Assembly (NCBI GenBank): GCA_021234155.1
Contig: JAJEKV010000525.1
Span: 1-64,000 of the forward strand
Length of the DNA stretch: 64,000 bases
Reading direction: 5' to 3'
Origin: Isoetes taiwanensis
Taxonomy: Eukaryota; Streptophyta; Lycopodiopsida; Isoetales; Isoetaceae
Below the pieces are notes generated by a model. That model was not told the DNA's origin. It saw nothing but the letters and a program-made list of their open reading frames with translations, and did no database searches. A program made the translations under genes and the position numbers. Below, in pieces: positions 23,233-36,490 of the stretch (its first letter is position 1; the number at the start of each line of letters is the position of its first letter).

Positions 23233-24380
23233 TTAATATTCTTTTTTTTTGCCATTTTTTCTCCTTTTCATAAAATAGAAAGTTATTGTATCCCTTTATT
23301 TATTGCACACTCCATTGCACACTTAGGATCGTTGGATCCCACGGTAGTACCAAGAATATTAAACAAACCTCGCACTCATGTAGAAAGAATTGATCCTCTA
23401 TCTATACAGGTATTAATACATAGAAACAAATTACAAAGGCCAAAGCATGGCAACGAATCAGGCTTGTCAAACATGCCTTCATATACAAACCCACAAAACA
23501 TGCTTCATATACAAGCTTTAAGTTTCGTAAAAGTAGCCTCACAAACAAGCTGTTTACATAAGTTAGAATATGTATGCCTTCTGACTTCCTCATAGGAAAA
23601 TGGTGCAAACAGCAGGATTGTGATCAAAACAAGGGTCGGATTTGGGCTCTGATGGACTATGCCAGATTTAGAGCCCTACAGTCGGATTTGAACACCCAAA
23701 TCTAGGGCAGTGATTTTACTTGCTTCAATCCAGCGAAAAGGGCTTCTCCAATGTGGAAAATCCAGAGGACAACTTTCCAAAAAGAAATATAAATGTGCAA
23801 TTGATCCGGTTGATTGTCTCCAGAAAGCAACCGGTCGATTTTAGAAGGCCCATTTATTCGTGCCTCAACTAGAAGGCCCACCCGCACTCCTAAATGGAAA
23901 CGCTTACATTAAACAAGCACAAACAAATAGAAATAAAAACCCCTTGATCAAGTGGGGAAGCAAACTTCAGACACCACATCATCCATGTATAAAGAATGGG
24001 TCAATAAAAGTGGGTTGAATCTTACAGCTGTTGGATCGCGAGGACCATTCTGATTCTAGTAAAAATATGTGTGCTTTCACAAAGAGAGAACTTTGAGGAT
24101 TCTTTAAAAATAGTGTAGGTCTATAAGCTTTAATCGCCCTTTTCACAAATCATTCATGATCAAACCAGAAAAGCCTATGTGCCAAGACAAAACATTACAT
24201 TTCATATGATGGCAATTTCATGTTATTGAAGAAAGAGATTCGGGATGCTAGTTACATGCATTTCATTTTTCGAATTATGATTATTCTCGTGTAAAAGAGA
24301 ATTTTTCTGACTCATTTCATAAATGCGTTGTGCTTAAAAATTATCCAAGAGTAGAAGGGTCCCTACAAATGAACTTATTG
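23233..24380. other. Anonymous stretch, no gene seen
   Basis: AT-rich sequence with a short repeated 'acaaacatgcc/acaagctt' patch at 23460-23560. No supported coding region or RNA gene. Confidence 0.45.
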
Positions 24381-24388
24381 TCTTCCAG

Positions 24389-24580
24389 ATGAGGTACCAT
24401 TTCTCATTCCCGGAAAGGTTGACAATCGCTTTAAAGGATAGCTGCAATTTACCCGATACATGGCATATCAAACTTGTCAAAAGTATTGCACTCACACCAC
24501 GCGCCGTACAAGAAGCACCAAGAGTGAAGAAAATACAAAGAAATTATAATCAAGCTATATGGAATCTTTTAGGTGCTTAA
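24389..24580 (+). other. Exon-like open frame, unidentified
   Basis: A 63-codon frame directly after an acceptor-like 'gtcttccag' at about 24380-24388. The product begins MRYHFSFPERLTIALKDSCN and continues LPDTWHIKLVKS. The 'L-x-D...W-x-I-K-L' pattern faintly recalls the first half of a B3 domain, but this is not enough to name it. Probably an isolated relic exon. Confidence 0.2.
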
Positions 24581-27240
24581 TGCATGAATTATAGTGATTG
24601 TTAACTACTAGTATTTGTAACCCAAATTCAAAGATTTGGGGCATATAAAGGTGACAAGTGAAACATAGTCCCGATGTGATCAGCGCATCTTCAAAATTTG
24701 TCTTGGTATATACCGCACTATATACAGTTTACCCTGCTTGCGTAACATTGTCAAAGAGATCAACAAAGACACTACATGGCATCTCCTTTTCTTTTCATTA
24801 TTATGCTTCACACTTTTGATCGATATTGGAAATTGCTGATGAAGGATGTTATGCCGTGATCTAAATCCGTGAATGTAACATTTTAGATGCCGCAAAGCTT
24901 GTCCTAACCAAGCCCATGATCTTCATGATAACAAGCAAGGAGTTGCAAGGGAAACCGAAGAGGAGAAAGGGAGCAAGCCGAGAAGGGATGGGAATACCGG
25001 CCATCATTAATTATTTTGGGGAAGTTCAATCTAATCAATGCCACCATTAATGATCACCAATATGTGTAAACTTGGGGTCGCCCGCCCGGGTGGTTTGACG
25101 TAATGCCTTCACGTTGTTTGTTGGAATGCAATGGCTAAAGCACTCACCGATATGATCCCCAAGTTAAATAATGCAGCGACTATGTGATGCCCCATGCAGC
25201 CATATCATTATTCCATATTATAAATGGTCACTTTGTAGCTATCATCTAGCTAGTCTTTTCATGAATATGCAAATATATGATGATTTAGAATGGGAAAGAA
25301 TAGCATTTGTAGATCATTATCCATAGCAATCCATGAAGAAAATATGTTAAGGGAAGAAAGGTCACCAATGCAAGATGATTTTGAAGCCTGGTGTTTCAAA
25401 TAAGCACTACAGATCCAAGGCTTTTGGCATTGGTTTTAAATGGATCCTTTCACCATTTTTTCTTGTACTTTTAGCTTTGATGTAAAATTGCCTTTGCAGG
25501 TCATATTCGAAGTTTGAACCGCATTGAATAGGATATGGAGAGGATTCGTAATATTGCAAATTTCGCTTAGAGGTATCGGTTATGATGCTATTATAAGTCT
25601 TGAGCACTAGAAAATTTGTAGATGTTAGACCTGATGCCTTGAAATTCATGGACTTATAATGAAAAACCTTCGATTTTAACACATCAATTTATAATCTTGC
25701 TTATGCATTTCAATATATCTAAGGTCTTGTTTATGCAATCCAATCATTTATCTCATAATAAAAATAAGCCTTCCCAGATAGCACAAAAAGGCAAGCTGCA
25801 CACTTGCCCATTTTCGCCTTCATTCCCCTTTTAAGAAGTGCATGCTATCAAGGCTTAGAGGTAGGCACATGTAACAAAATTTCTAATGGAAAGTGTAAGC
25901 TCCTCAATTAGTGCAAGAATGCACCATCACCGGCTTCCTAATATTTTGAGGTAATATATTCACATCCAGTACTATATCGCTACTAGTTTCTTTTTTATAT
26001 TACGATACTTTGATGCTTGCATGCAAGTATAGATGGCCCCAATGTGTGGAGAAGCATTTGTTGATTTTGAATTGGATGTTTTTAATTTGGTATTTGCCTC
26101 TCCTTTAAGGAATGGCCGAACTAAATTGCTTAAGAGTTTTAGAATTTAAGGCTCTTATAATCTTAGTGTGCAATGCTAGTAAGTCCTATGACACCAATTC
26201 ATGATTTCTTTGCAAAACCTCTAGTAATTTGGGATGGTAAACCACAAACTTGAATATTTCCCACCTCCTAAAGGGATTGATCTTATATTGTGGACAAGCA
26301 AAGGAAAAAGGAATAAAATTGTATAGTAGCATATTGAGCCTAGTATTTTGTCTCATTTGTGCTCTAGACTGCTCTAGGAGTCTAATATCTTCTCCTCAAG
26401 CCCGCCCAGGGGATAAGTTGTAAGACTCAACGTTGCGAGAACTTTGAAGTCCTAAAAAAATTTCCTTTTATTATATTATCTATAAGGAATTATCTCAACA
26501 GAAATAGATTTGGGACATCTTTCTTATTTAGGGAATGCCGAAAGGGCATCAAATCTGGCCTCCAATTTAGAAATTCAAAAGGTTGGATAAAATGCCATGA
26601 GAGAATGGGGGGTTGAATAAGGAAGACTAATCTTAGATTCCACACCAACAAAAAAAGGGAGGATTTGGTTTCCAACCATTTTACTCCACAAAAGGTTGGT
26701 TGAATGTCAGGGAGAATCGATGCAACATGCAAGATTTCCACAACTTTGTCGCTTTTTTTTAAGGTAATGGACTTTGTCACATAAACCCAAGTAACTTTCC
26801 TATTTAATAAGAAAAGGAAAAAGTTTTCTAGTAAAGATGTGTTGCAAAACTTGTTTCAAACCCTTCAAAACTTTCCTAGGAATTCTAAATGCACCCTTTT
26901 AAAGATGATATGTAGACTTGTTTCACAATTTGAAGGAAATGCATTCCTTAAGAAGATGTGTTGTAAAACTTGCACAACTTCATAAACATTCACAATTAAT
27001 TGGGCAATAAAATCATAATAAAAAATAAATCTTTGTGAGCTAGAAAAATGCAAACAATTTTTTTTCTTTTTCTTTTCTTTTTATGTCCGGGAGGTCAAAG
27101 ATTAGAAGAACCCTAAACTTAGGTCCGCCAAGAATCGGGCCTTTAGTCTATGGACCAAAATATTTTGGATGATCCTATCTATGCCAAGATATCTACTTAC
27201 ATTTTAAAATCCAAAACCAAAAATTTGATCATGCAAAAAT
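24581..27240. other. Anonymous stretch, no gene seen
   Basis: AT-rich sequence. A short direct repeat lies at 25670-25760 ('cttgcttatgcattcaat' / 'cttgtttatgcaatcc'). Small open frames on either strand have no recognisable motifs. No RNA gene seen. Confidence 0.4.
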
Positions 27241-27244
27241 GATA

Positions 27245-28030
27245 AAAGTGTATAGGCTATGATTAGCCATTTGCATTAACTACAAAAGGTTTTTAATCCC
27301 GCATTTGACGCTCTCGGAATACAAGACATCAACTGCATACACTAATGCTCAACAAGTCGATAATCTCGCCAAAGGCCTTCCAAAGTCCGAGACGAATCTA
27401 TTTTTGGCAAATTCAGATCTAATATCTGAACCAAAGGTTTGGGTTTGCATTACAGAGCTTAAATCGACTTGATGATTAACACGCCTTAATCCGCCAAAAA
27501 AAGGCCGGAACGGGTCTCCGCCCTTTTAGGGTTCCTAGATTTTTGTCGAACAATATCCCACTCAAGACAAAAAAGTTGTAAAGTGGTATATATAGATTGA
27601 TTGTCGTGATCCTTTTTATTAAAATTATCGCGGCTACCTTCAATGGATTCGGACATGTTGCTATTTAGGCCCCACATGCCGTGAGGTACCACGCGGGCGC
27701 CTTTTGGAGATTGGATTAGTTAAATACTAGGCTTGATGGGGATTAGATAGGAATTTTTCTTTTTCAAATTTGGCACCATTCCCAAACAATGAAGGTCAAT
27801 AATATGGTTTTTTCAAACATTCTTTTGGATTAGATAGATTTTTTTTCTTCAAATTTGGCATGATCTCAAGAAATGAAGGTCAATATGGTTCTTTTTCAAA
27901 AATTTTTCCAAAGGAATCTTTTTTTTGAGTTCTCTCTAAAGATGGGGAGAATCTTTGCAAAAAGAGCATTCTCGCCATCTTCGTGTGTCCAATAATTTGC
28001 ATGAGCTTGTTCAATTGTAAAGGCATGATT
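27245..28030 (+). repeat. Dispersed repeat R1, copy 3 (head only)
   Basis: Shares the R1 head with copies 1 and 2: 'ggctatgattagcc', 'taatgctcaacaagtcgataatctcgcc', 'cacatgccgtgaggtaccacg' (27670-27695), 'ttagataggaa'. The 'ttagataggaattttt...caaatttggca' module occurs twice here (27735-27780 and 27829-27865), a small internal duplication. The 'gatgatgtgg' middle and the tail are missing. Confidence 0.65.
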
Positions 28031-28269
28031 TAACACCTGGCCGTTATTCCTAAAGTCGCCGCAGATTCAAAAGAGCGTACCGATCCTTCCGTAGGCTGTT
28101 CCTAAAAGAGTAGCCGATCCTTCCGCTTGGCCGGATTCTTAAATTTTGAGCTTGATCAAAGCCAAGCTTACACTGTGATAATGGCATCAAGACTCCGGGA
28201 TTCGTAGAGGAGTTTAATAATGGACCGAGAGAATCTATGATCATATAGCAAAAATGTTTGTTGGGGATA

Positions 28270-31200
28270 AATTTCAGGAAGATGTGAGGATAATCAAGGA
28301 GGTTTTAGAAGTCGGGCAGTGAGGAATGGCATGGCATTCCTCAACCTTGGAGTGGACCATTGATGAAGCTCCCAACAATGCCAATAGGCATTGCAAGTAC
28401 AATGGTGGGAATAGCCAATGAGATTCTCCAACCAAGAGACAATCGTTTTCGCTCAAGGCCAAGCTACTACATCTCCCACATCCGTAATTATATCTTCAGG
28501 TGGTTCTTCCTGCAAGGTCCCCGAGGATTTGTTGCAAAAGACCCAAAATGGTGTATGGGAAGTCAATGAAAAGAAGTTCCACACACCTTGATTTGAAGAG
28601 GGCGGGTATGATCAAGAAAAGTGCGGACATGCTTGCTCAAAATAGTACAATCCGGAGAATAATGCAAGCACTTCCCAATATATGATGAAGTTGGATTTCG
28701 TGAGGGGAGAAGACCGAGGATAGGAACTTAAGAGACGAGGTGGCGCGAGAGATACTAGCAAGTGGATCTATGAGGCCTATTAGGTTCAAGGATGGAACGA
28801 CCGACATGCCTAGCGGATGTCGCTAAAAAAAAAAAGTAAGAGCTTGTAATGTTTATTTCTCTTGGTTTTATATAGCTTTTCTTTTTTTTGAATGGCTTGC
28901 TTTCTTGAATGGCGTGATCTCAAAATACTTGCATGATAAGAGAGCTCGGTTTAAAGATGAAGCAAAACGCCTAAGACACCAAGGACCTATGACTTTGGTG
29001 ACACTATCGCGGTATTTATATATGGAAGCCACCCCGAAGTTTTAGAGTTAAGAGAGATGAAATTTTGTGATCGTGATCTTCATGCGTGTATCACAAAAGA
29101 GAGAAATATTTTGATCGACTAACGCCTATTGTGGATCCAAGGGTTGTACTTGGCATTGTGGAGGCCGTGGAGGATAGTGAAGTGCGGAACTTGAAGTGTC
29201 CATCAAGCTTTTAGTACCGAAGAAGATCTAAACAAAGAAATGTTTGTGCCCGCCAAGATTTATCAGTTTTTGATCTAAAACTTGAGGTAAGTTCGTGAGG
29301 TTATCTTGCATTTGCCCTTTTTTGTTGTTGACTTCTAGCTTTTGTATTATAATTCGCCATATAGGAGAGGATCTTTTGGGTCCTAATGTATGACAGATTT
29401 GCATGGAGATGTCCGCAAAACGCAGAGGGAAGAAAAAAGGTTAGGGTTAGGTTACGAAGGGAGGCTTACCATGCTATCGCCAATCGGTAGTTCTAGGAGC
29501 AAGGACAAAAAGAAAATTGCTACAGTGAAGGAGAAGCAGTACGTGTTGAGGACCAGAATACAACGGGTAAGAACGTGGTTGTTAAGAGTGAATGAGAGTA
29601 AACGATCTCATTAGAATTTCATTTGTGAACGATCTTCTTGTCCTCGTGAATGACAGAGAGTAACATCGAATTTGCTGATCCTGTTGTCCTTTGTAGGCTT
29701 CAACAATGGGTGTTCCAAAGAATGGGCATTCTTTTGACTCTCAAGATCCAAAGAAAGGATGCCTACTTATGAATGTTGTTGAGAAGAGCCATGATTATGC
29801 AGGGGATGACATGGATCGATGATGAATTCTTGGGAGCGCTTGAAAAGGACGAATGTGATAAGGACATTCCCCCATCGAAAAACGAGAGCAACGAGAGCAA
29901 AACTTAAGAAGATGTAAGTGTTAGTGGCTTCATGATATGTATTTGGTAGCAACGCCATTTGTTGATACCTTAGTCTAATAGGACGGTGAAGATAAAATGC
30001 ATGAAGGAGACATACTAGTCTTGTCCAATGAAGATGGCGGCGAGGTTGCCTATGGGAAGGTGCGCAAATGGGATGACTATGAGTTATTAATTCTAATACG
30101 TATGACTCGACAAAGCAGAAGGATCTCCTCATTGCAATGGTCTCTTATCCTCCCAAGGCTCTTAGTTGGTCTTACGATAAGGTATACTTTTCTCTAAACC
30201 ATATTCCATCTTAATTTTGTTGCCAACTCCATTAAATGTCCTGCTTATGCCATGAAAATTTCTCATAGATCTAAAATACCAATGACCTTCATCCACAAGG
30301 CCCGCATGAATGCATAAAATCAAAACACTTGTAAATACTGACCTCAAGCCCTTTGCTTGAATATAATCTAATTAAAGGAATTTCACAAAAATTTTAAATG
30401 GAATCGATGAGGATGAGGACAAATTGATGTTCTCGCTTACCATCTTCCAGATGAGTGGAAGAATAAACCGCAGAGGAGTCCCAGATATAAGAGTTCTTGC
30501 CGCATTTGTTACTAATGATTATCATAGGCGCAGTCTCCAAGGAACGATCGTGACTTTCTCTCGCCAAGACAATGTAAGTACCCTTGCAAGTTCAATCTTA
30601 CATCCAAGAACATAGGCGACTTCTTGAGAGAGTTCATCGAAAGCAATGCTTGGAGTTCAAGCCGCTATTTGTGAAGACGAATGCATGGGAGGGTGATAAA
30701 TTTGAGGAAAAAGATCTTCTTACCATGTAGTTCTCGTTTCTTACTCTTTGGGTCTCTACATTTTAAATCTAGTTTGGGCGTAAATATCTTTTGTCACTTC
30801 ATGTTTTTCTATTGATCTTTCTATAACTTAAAGTTATAATGGCCATGTATAATTTTCAGATACAATATAGCTATACCTCTATTTCCATATATGAATGTTT
30901 TGCACCTCTCAGAAGTTAATTAAACTGTTCCCGCCATGAAGTGAATGGAAGTAGTTTCTTGAACCATTAGTTCTTGGCTATTGGAAGTGAATGCATGCAT
31001 GAATAAGTGAAAAGCACATATTCATGCAAGTGCTTTTAAGAGTGATGTCATTGAACCGCATTAATTCACATGTACACCTTATAGAGGTTCGTCTTGCATC
31101 AATCCCTATCATCGGTAACGCCCTTATCGGCCAAAGAACGGCATTGGGATGACGATCATTGGGGAATATAAACAAGCAAGCTACAGTGTTTGTAGACATG

Positions 31201-34030
31201 GATATGATAAAGAATAGCCACCTTCAAGAAATAGGCTGTTACCCCTGAAACATTGAAATGGAGGGTGCAAGCAGTCATATTCAAGATTCCAAACCGTGGA
31301 AAGGTAAAGGTCCGCTACGCAGACGATCCGGGTATATTGGAAGACACAAATGAAACCAAAATTTCGCACAAGGTATGCATGCTTTTTCTACCCTCTACTT
31401 CCCTTCCAGCCATTAAGCTTGTTGGACAGTGGTAGTACTAAGTTCTTTTTGGTGACATGTTCCACTGGACCTTATCGAACACCGTTATGATATTATAGAA
31501 TTGAATGGTTGACATGACTCTTAATCCACCGTAAATATAAAGATGTCGAGGAAATACTTAAGTTTCTACATTTTATTGTCACTCGGCCGGGCCTTTCTTT
31601 TTCCTTCATACTTCGCTTAAGTAATGTAAAACTAACCCTAAGCCGCTTAAGCACTTTTCCTTTATTGGTGCTTTTAGGAATAACGAAGGCTTGTGTCACC
31701 TAGGAGTCCCAATGAGGCTTGATTTTGGCCAAAGAGACACCAAGTTTTCAAAGTTTAGTCCGCATAAGTTTGATACCTTGAGATTTAGTTGATGAAGTAT
31801 TGAGATTAGATTGTTTGTGGCATGGTTGCAGATGACTTATCAACTTGAATATGATGGTGCCTCAAAAGGAAATCCCGAAAGTCCGGTGCAGTGCAGCCTT
31901 TTATTAAGGCCACCCGATGGCCATATATTGTATGTTCTTAAAGTCAGTCTTTAGTCCGGGCAAAGATTTTGAAGTATATCTAGTCTTGTTTTCAAGAACA
32001 TTGCCAGATAAATTGTAGGTTGCAAGTGAATTATAAAGCATAGTCAATTCATCGTGATTTATCTCAAGTAGTGCATTTGCAAAGCGCGGAAGGTCATGCC
32101 GCCACTTAAAACAACACCGATGTGCACCTAGCCACATTGATAAGTTATTTTTATTCGCTTTTATTTATATGTATATTTTTCTTGCTCAAAATAATGATGA
32201 CGCTTGTGTGGTATGTCAAAATAGGTTCGTGGATGCCGGAAAGTCGAAAATATCACATTATTATTTAAGAAGCAAAATAAGCCGACATGGTTTTGACAAT
32301 TTTCGATTCACTGTGTTAGAAGGGTAAGGCTTTGTACCTTGTTCTCAGAGCGGCCAGCCATTGATGAGAGCGTAAGTATCATTTGTTTTGAACTCTATAA
32401 ATGACATGTCACTTCAGAGGATTCAAATATTGTTAGATGCATTGGCAAATATTGCCGCCAGTTCTTCAAAGTTGTCATCGAAGATCTACAATACTCTTTT
32501 TAACTTAATTTTATAACTTTTGCCGTAATGCTATATTAGAAGGTAATAATTAAATTTTTGAAATGGCGTTAAAGAATAAGTTAGAGTTAACAAAGGCAGA
32601 TGTGTTTGTACCGAGACACTTGGCTAATAGCAAACTTGTCATAATGCGTAAAATGATGCTGAAAGCCCAAGGTGTGGAAATGACCAGGATGTGGATGCCT
32701 AGAAACAGCTTCATCAAAGGCAAATGCTTGCAACTTAAGACACTCGCTAATAGCAAACTTGTCGTTAAGAAAGTATTTTTATAAATAAATGTATTGAGTT
32801 ATTTGTGGATAATAGAATCTGAATAAATTAGACCGCTTGGTGCAAAGAATTTTGAATTCATCACAATTTAATGAGACATTGTGATTTTATGAAGCAAAGA
32901 ATGGCTAACTTATCTAAGAAAAACGATGAATTCAAGTTCTTATTTTGTTGATTTGTATTGAAAGTGTGTGTTGTTCAAACGATTGATGTTCAAAATGAGT
33001 TGTGTTTTTGGGTCAATATCATTCCATAATTCGCTTGACCGATATTGCTCTCATGTTCTCGCAATAAGGTTGCCAAAGAGGTCCGAAAATGATATTAGCC
33101 GGATGACAATTTTAGCACGATAGTGTCATCCCATTCAATGGACGATCCATTCATAACAACATGAAGGCTTTTAAAAAAAAACTTTACCTTTTCTTATTGA
33201 TGAATCCTTCATCGGGTTATTTGATGTCTAATTTTCTTTTATTAGGTACATGATTTCCTCAAATGTTGAGAAGTTGCTTCCATCTTCTTGACAAATGCCC
33301 TTTGGTATGCCGGAAGGATTAATTTCAAATTGGATTTTGTGGGTGAACCTAGTTACGGATGGACCGCACCGCCAGACTTTGGGCGTTGATATCATGAGAA
33401 AAGTCTCGTAAAGGTGATGACCATCTTATTAGTTTCTGGATATTCTTTTTGCTATATGGTATGTTGATATAACAGGAGCATTTGTTCAATGTTCTTTTCA
33501 TTTATTAATCGCTAAATAACTTGAATTGAAGAGTTGAAGCATAACCGAAAGCCACATTTTTTTAAGTTTGAACTGCTTCCGTGAAATGCTCTACATGGAC
33601 TAAAGTTGATAAAGTCACATATGCAAACATTTTTGTTGCATAATAAACATGTCGAGCTTTTAGGATTGGGTAAGCTCATTCACTCATATCTCTTGAAAGC
33701 TTACCTAGTTACTTAGTAACCTCACCGCATCGCATGTCCCTTGGGTAGGCTAAAGAAGAACCAAATATTCAAGGGAAAAGAATGAATGGTAGTAGGCAGG
33801 CTATGCTGGTGAACTCCACTTTTGTATAAAAATATGTAAGTTGTTTTATCTGAGGTGGCGTTCAGATTTAGTTTAATTTAACGGAAAAATATTTGATATA
33901 ATCCATTAGCTCAATTAATTGTTTTGAAATCTACAGGTCTCTCTTTTGCATGGTGATGCTCTAGAGTCCAATACATTGTGGACCGTTTTACAAATATGGC
34001 CAGCTGGATCAATCAATCTTCCGGATGTAA
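28270..34030 (+). pseudogene. Decayed multi-exon locus with RNase H-type exon
   Basis: A string of short exon-like plus-strand frames separated by intron-like AT-rich DNA with donor-like GTAAGT/GTATGC. Examples: GDTIAVFIYGSHPEVLELRE (about 29000), RLTPIVDPRVVLGIVEAVED (about 29120), MHEGDILVLSNEDGGEVAYG (29997), MSGRINRRGVPDIRVLAAF (30451), VQAVIFKIPNRGKVKVRYAD (31262), and the RNase H-type exon at 31832. The frames do not join cleanly and stops intervene. I cannot name the complete protein; apart from the RNase H piece nothing is recognised. It may be one old host gene, or several captured exons in an element. Confidence 0.35.
31832..31954 (+). pseudogene. RNase H-like exon fragment
   Basis: Follows an acceptor-like 'ggttgcag' at 31824-31831. 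The 40-codon frame starts MTYQLEYDGASKGNPESPVQ and continues LLLRPPDGHILYVL before a stop at 31952. The 'DGASKGNP' strand with the first catalytic aspartate, followed by 'R-x2-DG-x-I', is the signature of plant type 1 RNase H domains, which cut RNA in RNA-DNA hybrids. The glycine-rich second half (normally GPAGAGAVL) is corrupted to ESPVQCSLL. The remaining catalytic residues were not found in frame downstream; a frame at 32563-32784 with two 'NSKLVI/NSKLVV' motifs could be a weak, duplicated relic. Confidence 0.5.
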
Positions 34031-34309
34031 GTATCATTTTCATTTAAAAGAGGTGAGTACTTTTTGTGTCTTGAAGGGAACATCTCAAAATTAAAAGATA
34101 GACATTCTTCGCTATAATGTCAATACTTTGATTGATACTACTTCATCTACATTATCAAAAGAATTTAATGAAACCACACTTTTGTTCTTAATTTGAAGTG
34201 CTATTTTCGTGTAGATCTTTGTTGTTTCCAAGATTTCAGATAGTCGTTTTAAAATAGCTTTAAAAGACTTTTCTAATATGTGAAAAAAAACAATAGGTAA
34301 GACCTACAT

Positions 34310-34750
34310 GTCGCTTTTTTAGGTTTTATTAAGAACCACATGTTCAGGAGGAAAGCAAAGACTTGAAAACTGCAGCCTACTATTAGAAAAGACATATAGA
34401 AACAGATGTTATACTACATGTAGATAAACCTTGAGAAAGTGAAACAACAGCTTAAAACTTACACGCTATTTTTTAAGTTATTAAAAGCCACATGTCTCAT
34501 TTCCAGAGGAAACCAACACTTGAAAATCCAGACCTATTTTTAGAATCAACATGTAGAAATAGATGTTATTCTACATGTAGATCTTTGTAAAACCTACACG
34601 CCATCTTTGTAAGGTTTATGAAGAACCACGTCTGCTTTGAGGAAAACAACATTTGAATACTACAGCTGTTATTAGAAACAACATTAGAAAAAGATGTTAT
34701 CCTACATGTAGATTAATCTTGAGAAAGTGAAACAACAGTAAATAATACAT
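34310..34750. repeat. Degenerate flank of the 144-bp satellite
   Basis: Diverged repeats containing the same words as the regular array ('ccacatgt', 'ggaaa(t/c)caaca', 'acatgtagat', 'acaacatgtaga'), with irregular spacing. They look like an older edge of the satellite. Confidence 0.65.
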
Positions 34751-36490
34751 GTCTAACAAAAAGCCACATGTCCGCTGGAGGAAATCAACACACCTACTTT
34801 TAGAAACAACATGTAGAAAGAGATGCTAATCCCATGTAGATAAATGTGCTCAAACAAAAACAACATGTAAAAACTACATGTCACCTTCTGAATTTAACAA
34901 AAAGCCACATGTCTGCTTTGAGGAAATCAACACACCTACTTTTAGAAACAACATGTAGAAAGAGATGCTAATCCTACGTAGATAAATGTGCTCAAAACAA
35001 AAAAACAACAAAAAACTACATGTCACCTTCCTCAATTTAACAAAAAGCCACATGTCCGCTTTGGAGGAAATCAACACACCTACTTTTAGAAACAACATGT
35101 AGAAAGAGATGCTAATCCCACGTAGATAAATGTGCTCAAACAAAACAACATGTAAAAACTACATGTCACCTTCCTCAATTTAACAAAAAGCCACATGTTG
35201 CTTTGAGGAAATCAACACACCTACTTTTAGAAACAACATGTAGAAAGAGATGCTAATCCTATTGTGTAGATAAATGTGCTCAAACAAAAACAACATGTAA
35301 AAAACTACATGTCACCTTCTGAATTTAACAAAAAGCCACATGTCTGCTTTGAGGAAATCAACACACCTACTTTTAGAAACAACATGTAGAAAGAGATGCT
35401 AATGGGCTGTGTAGATAAATGTGCTCAAACAAAAACAACATGTAAAAACTACATGTCACCTTCTGAATTTAACAAAAAGCCACATGTCTGCTTTGAGGAA
35501 ATCAACACACCTACTTTTAGAAACAACATGTAGAAAGAGATGCTAATCCTACAGGTAGATAAATGTGCTCAAACAAAAACAACATGTAAAAAACTACATG
35601 TCACCTTCTGAATTTAACAAAAGGCCACATGTCCCGTTGGAGGAAATCAACACACCTACTTTTAGAAACAACATGTAGAAAGAGATGCTAATCCTACAGT
35701 GTAGATAAATGTGCTCAAACAAAACAACATGTAAAAACTACATGTCACCTTCCTCGAATTTAACAAAAGGCCACATGTCCGCTTTGGAGGAAATCAACAC
35801 ACCTACTTTTAGAAACAACATGTAGAAAGAGATGCTAATCCTAAGGTGTAGATAAATGTGCTCAAACAAAACAACATGTAAAAACTACATGTCACCTTCC
35901 AATTTAACAAAAGGCCACATGTCCGCTGGAGGAAATCAACACACCTACTTTTAGAAACAACATGTAGAAAGAGATGCTAATCCCTGTAGATAAATGTGCT
36001 CAAACAAAAACAACATGTAAAAACTACATGTCACCTTCTGAATTTAACAAAAGGCCACATGTCTGCTTTGAGGAAATCAACACACCTACTTTTAGAAACA
36101 ACATGTAGAAAGAGATGCTAATCCTACAGGTAGATAAATGTGCTCAAACAAAAACAACATGTAAAACTACATGTCACCTTCCGGAATTTAACAAAACGCC
36201 ACATGTCTGCTTTGAGGAAATCAACACACCTACTTTTAGAAACAACATGTAGAAAGAGATGCTAATCCTACAGGTAGATAAATGTGCTCAAACAAAACAA
36301 CATGTAAAAAACTACATGTCACCTTCCTGAATTTAACAAAAGGCAACATGTCTGCTTTGAGGAAATCAACACACCTACTTTTAGAAACAACATGTGGAAA
36401 GAGATGCTAATCCTACAGGTAGATAAATGTGCTCAAACAAAAACAACATGTAAAAACTACATGTCACCTTCTGAATTTAACAAAAAGCCA
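34750..36490. repeat. Satellite of about twelve 144-bp units
   Basis: Tandem units starting at about 34756, 34897, 35039, 35184, 35328, 35471, 35618, 35762, 35908, 36049, 36192 and 36337, with a last partial at 36480. Spacing is 141-147 bp. Each unit contains 'aggaaatcaacacacctac', 'acaacatgtagaaagagatg', 'gataaatgtgctcaaac' and 'aactacatgtcacctt'. ACATGT palindromes recur four or five times per unit. Units are nearly identical except at three short sites. Open frames inside are not genes. Diverged sequence with similar words continues to about 36800. Confidence 0.9.

Noticed and set aside
31904-32137. Minus-strand 77-codon frame next to the RNase H exon
   Set aside because: Partly the antisense of the RNase H exon and without recognisable motifs.
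34750-36490. CRISPR-like array
   Set aside because: Units of about 144 bp repeat in full with no unique spacers, in a plant genome context; it is a satellite.
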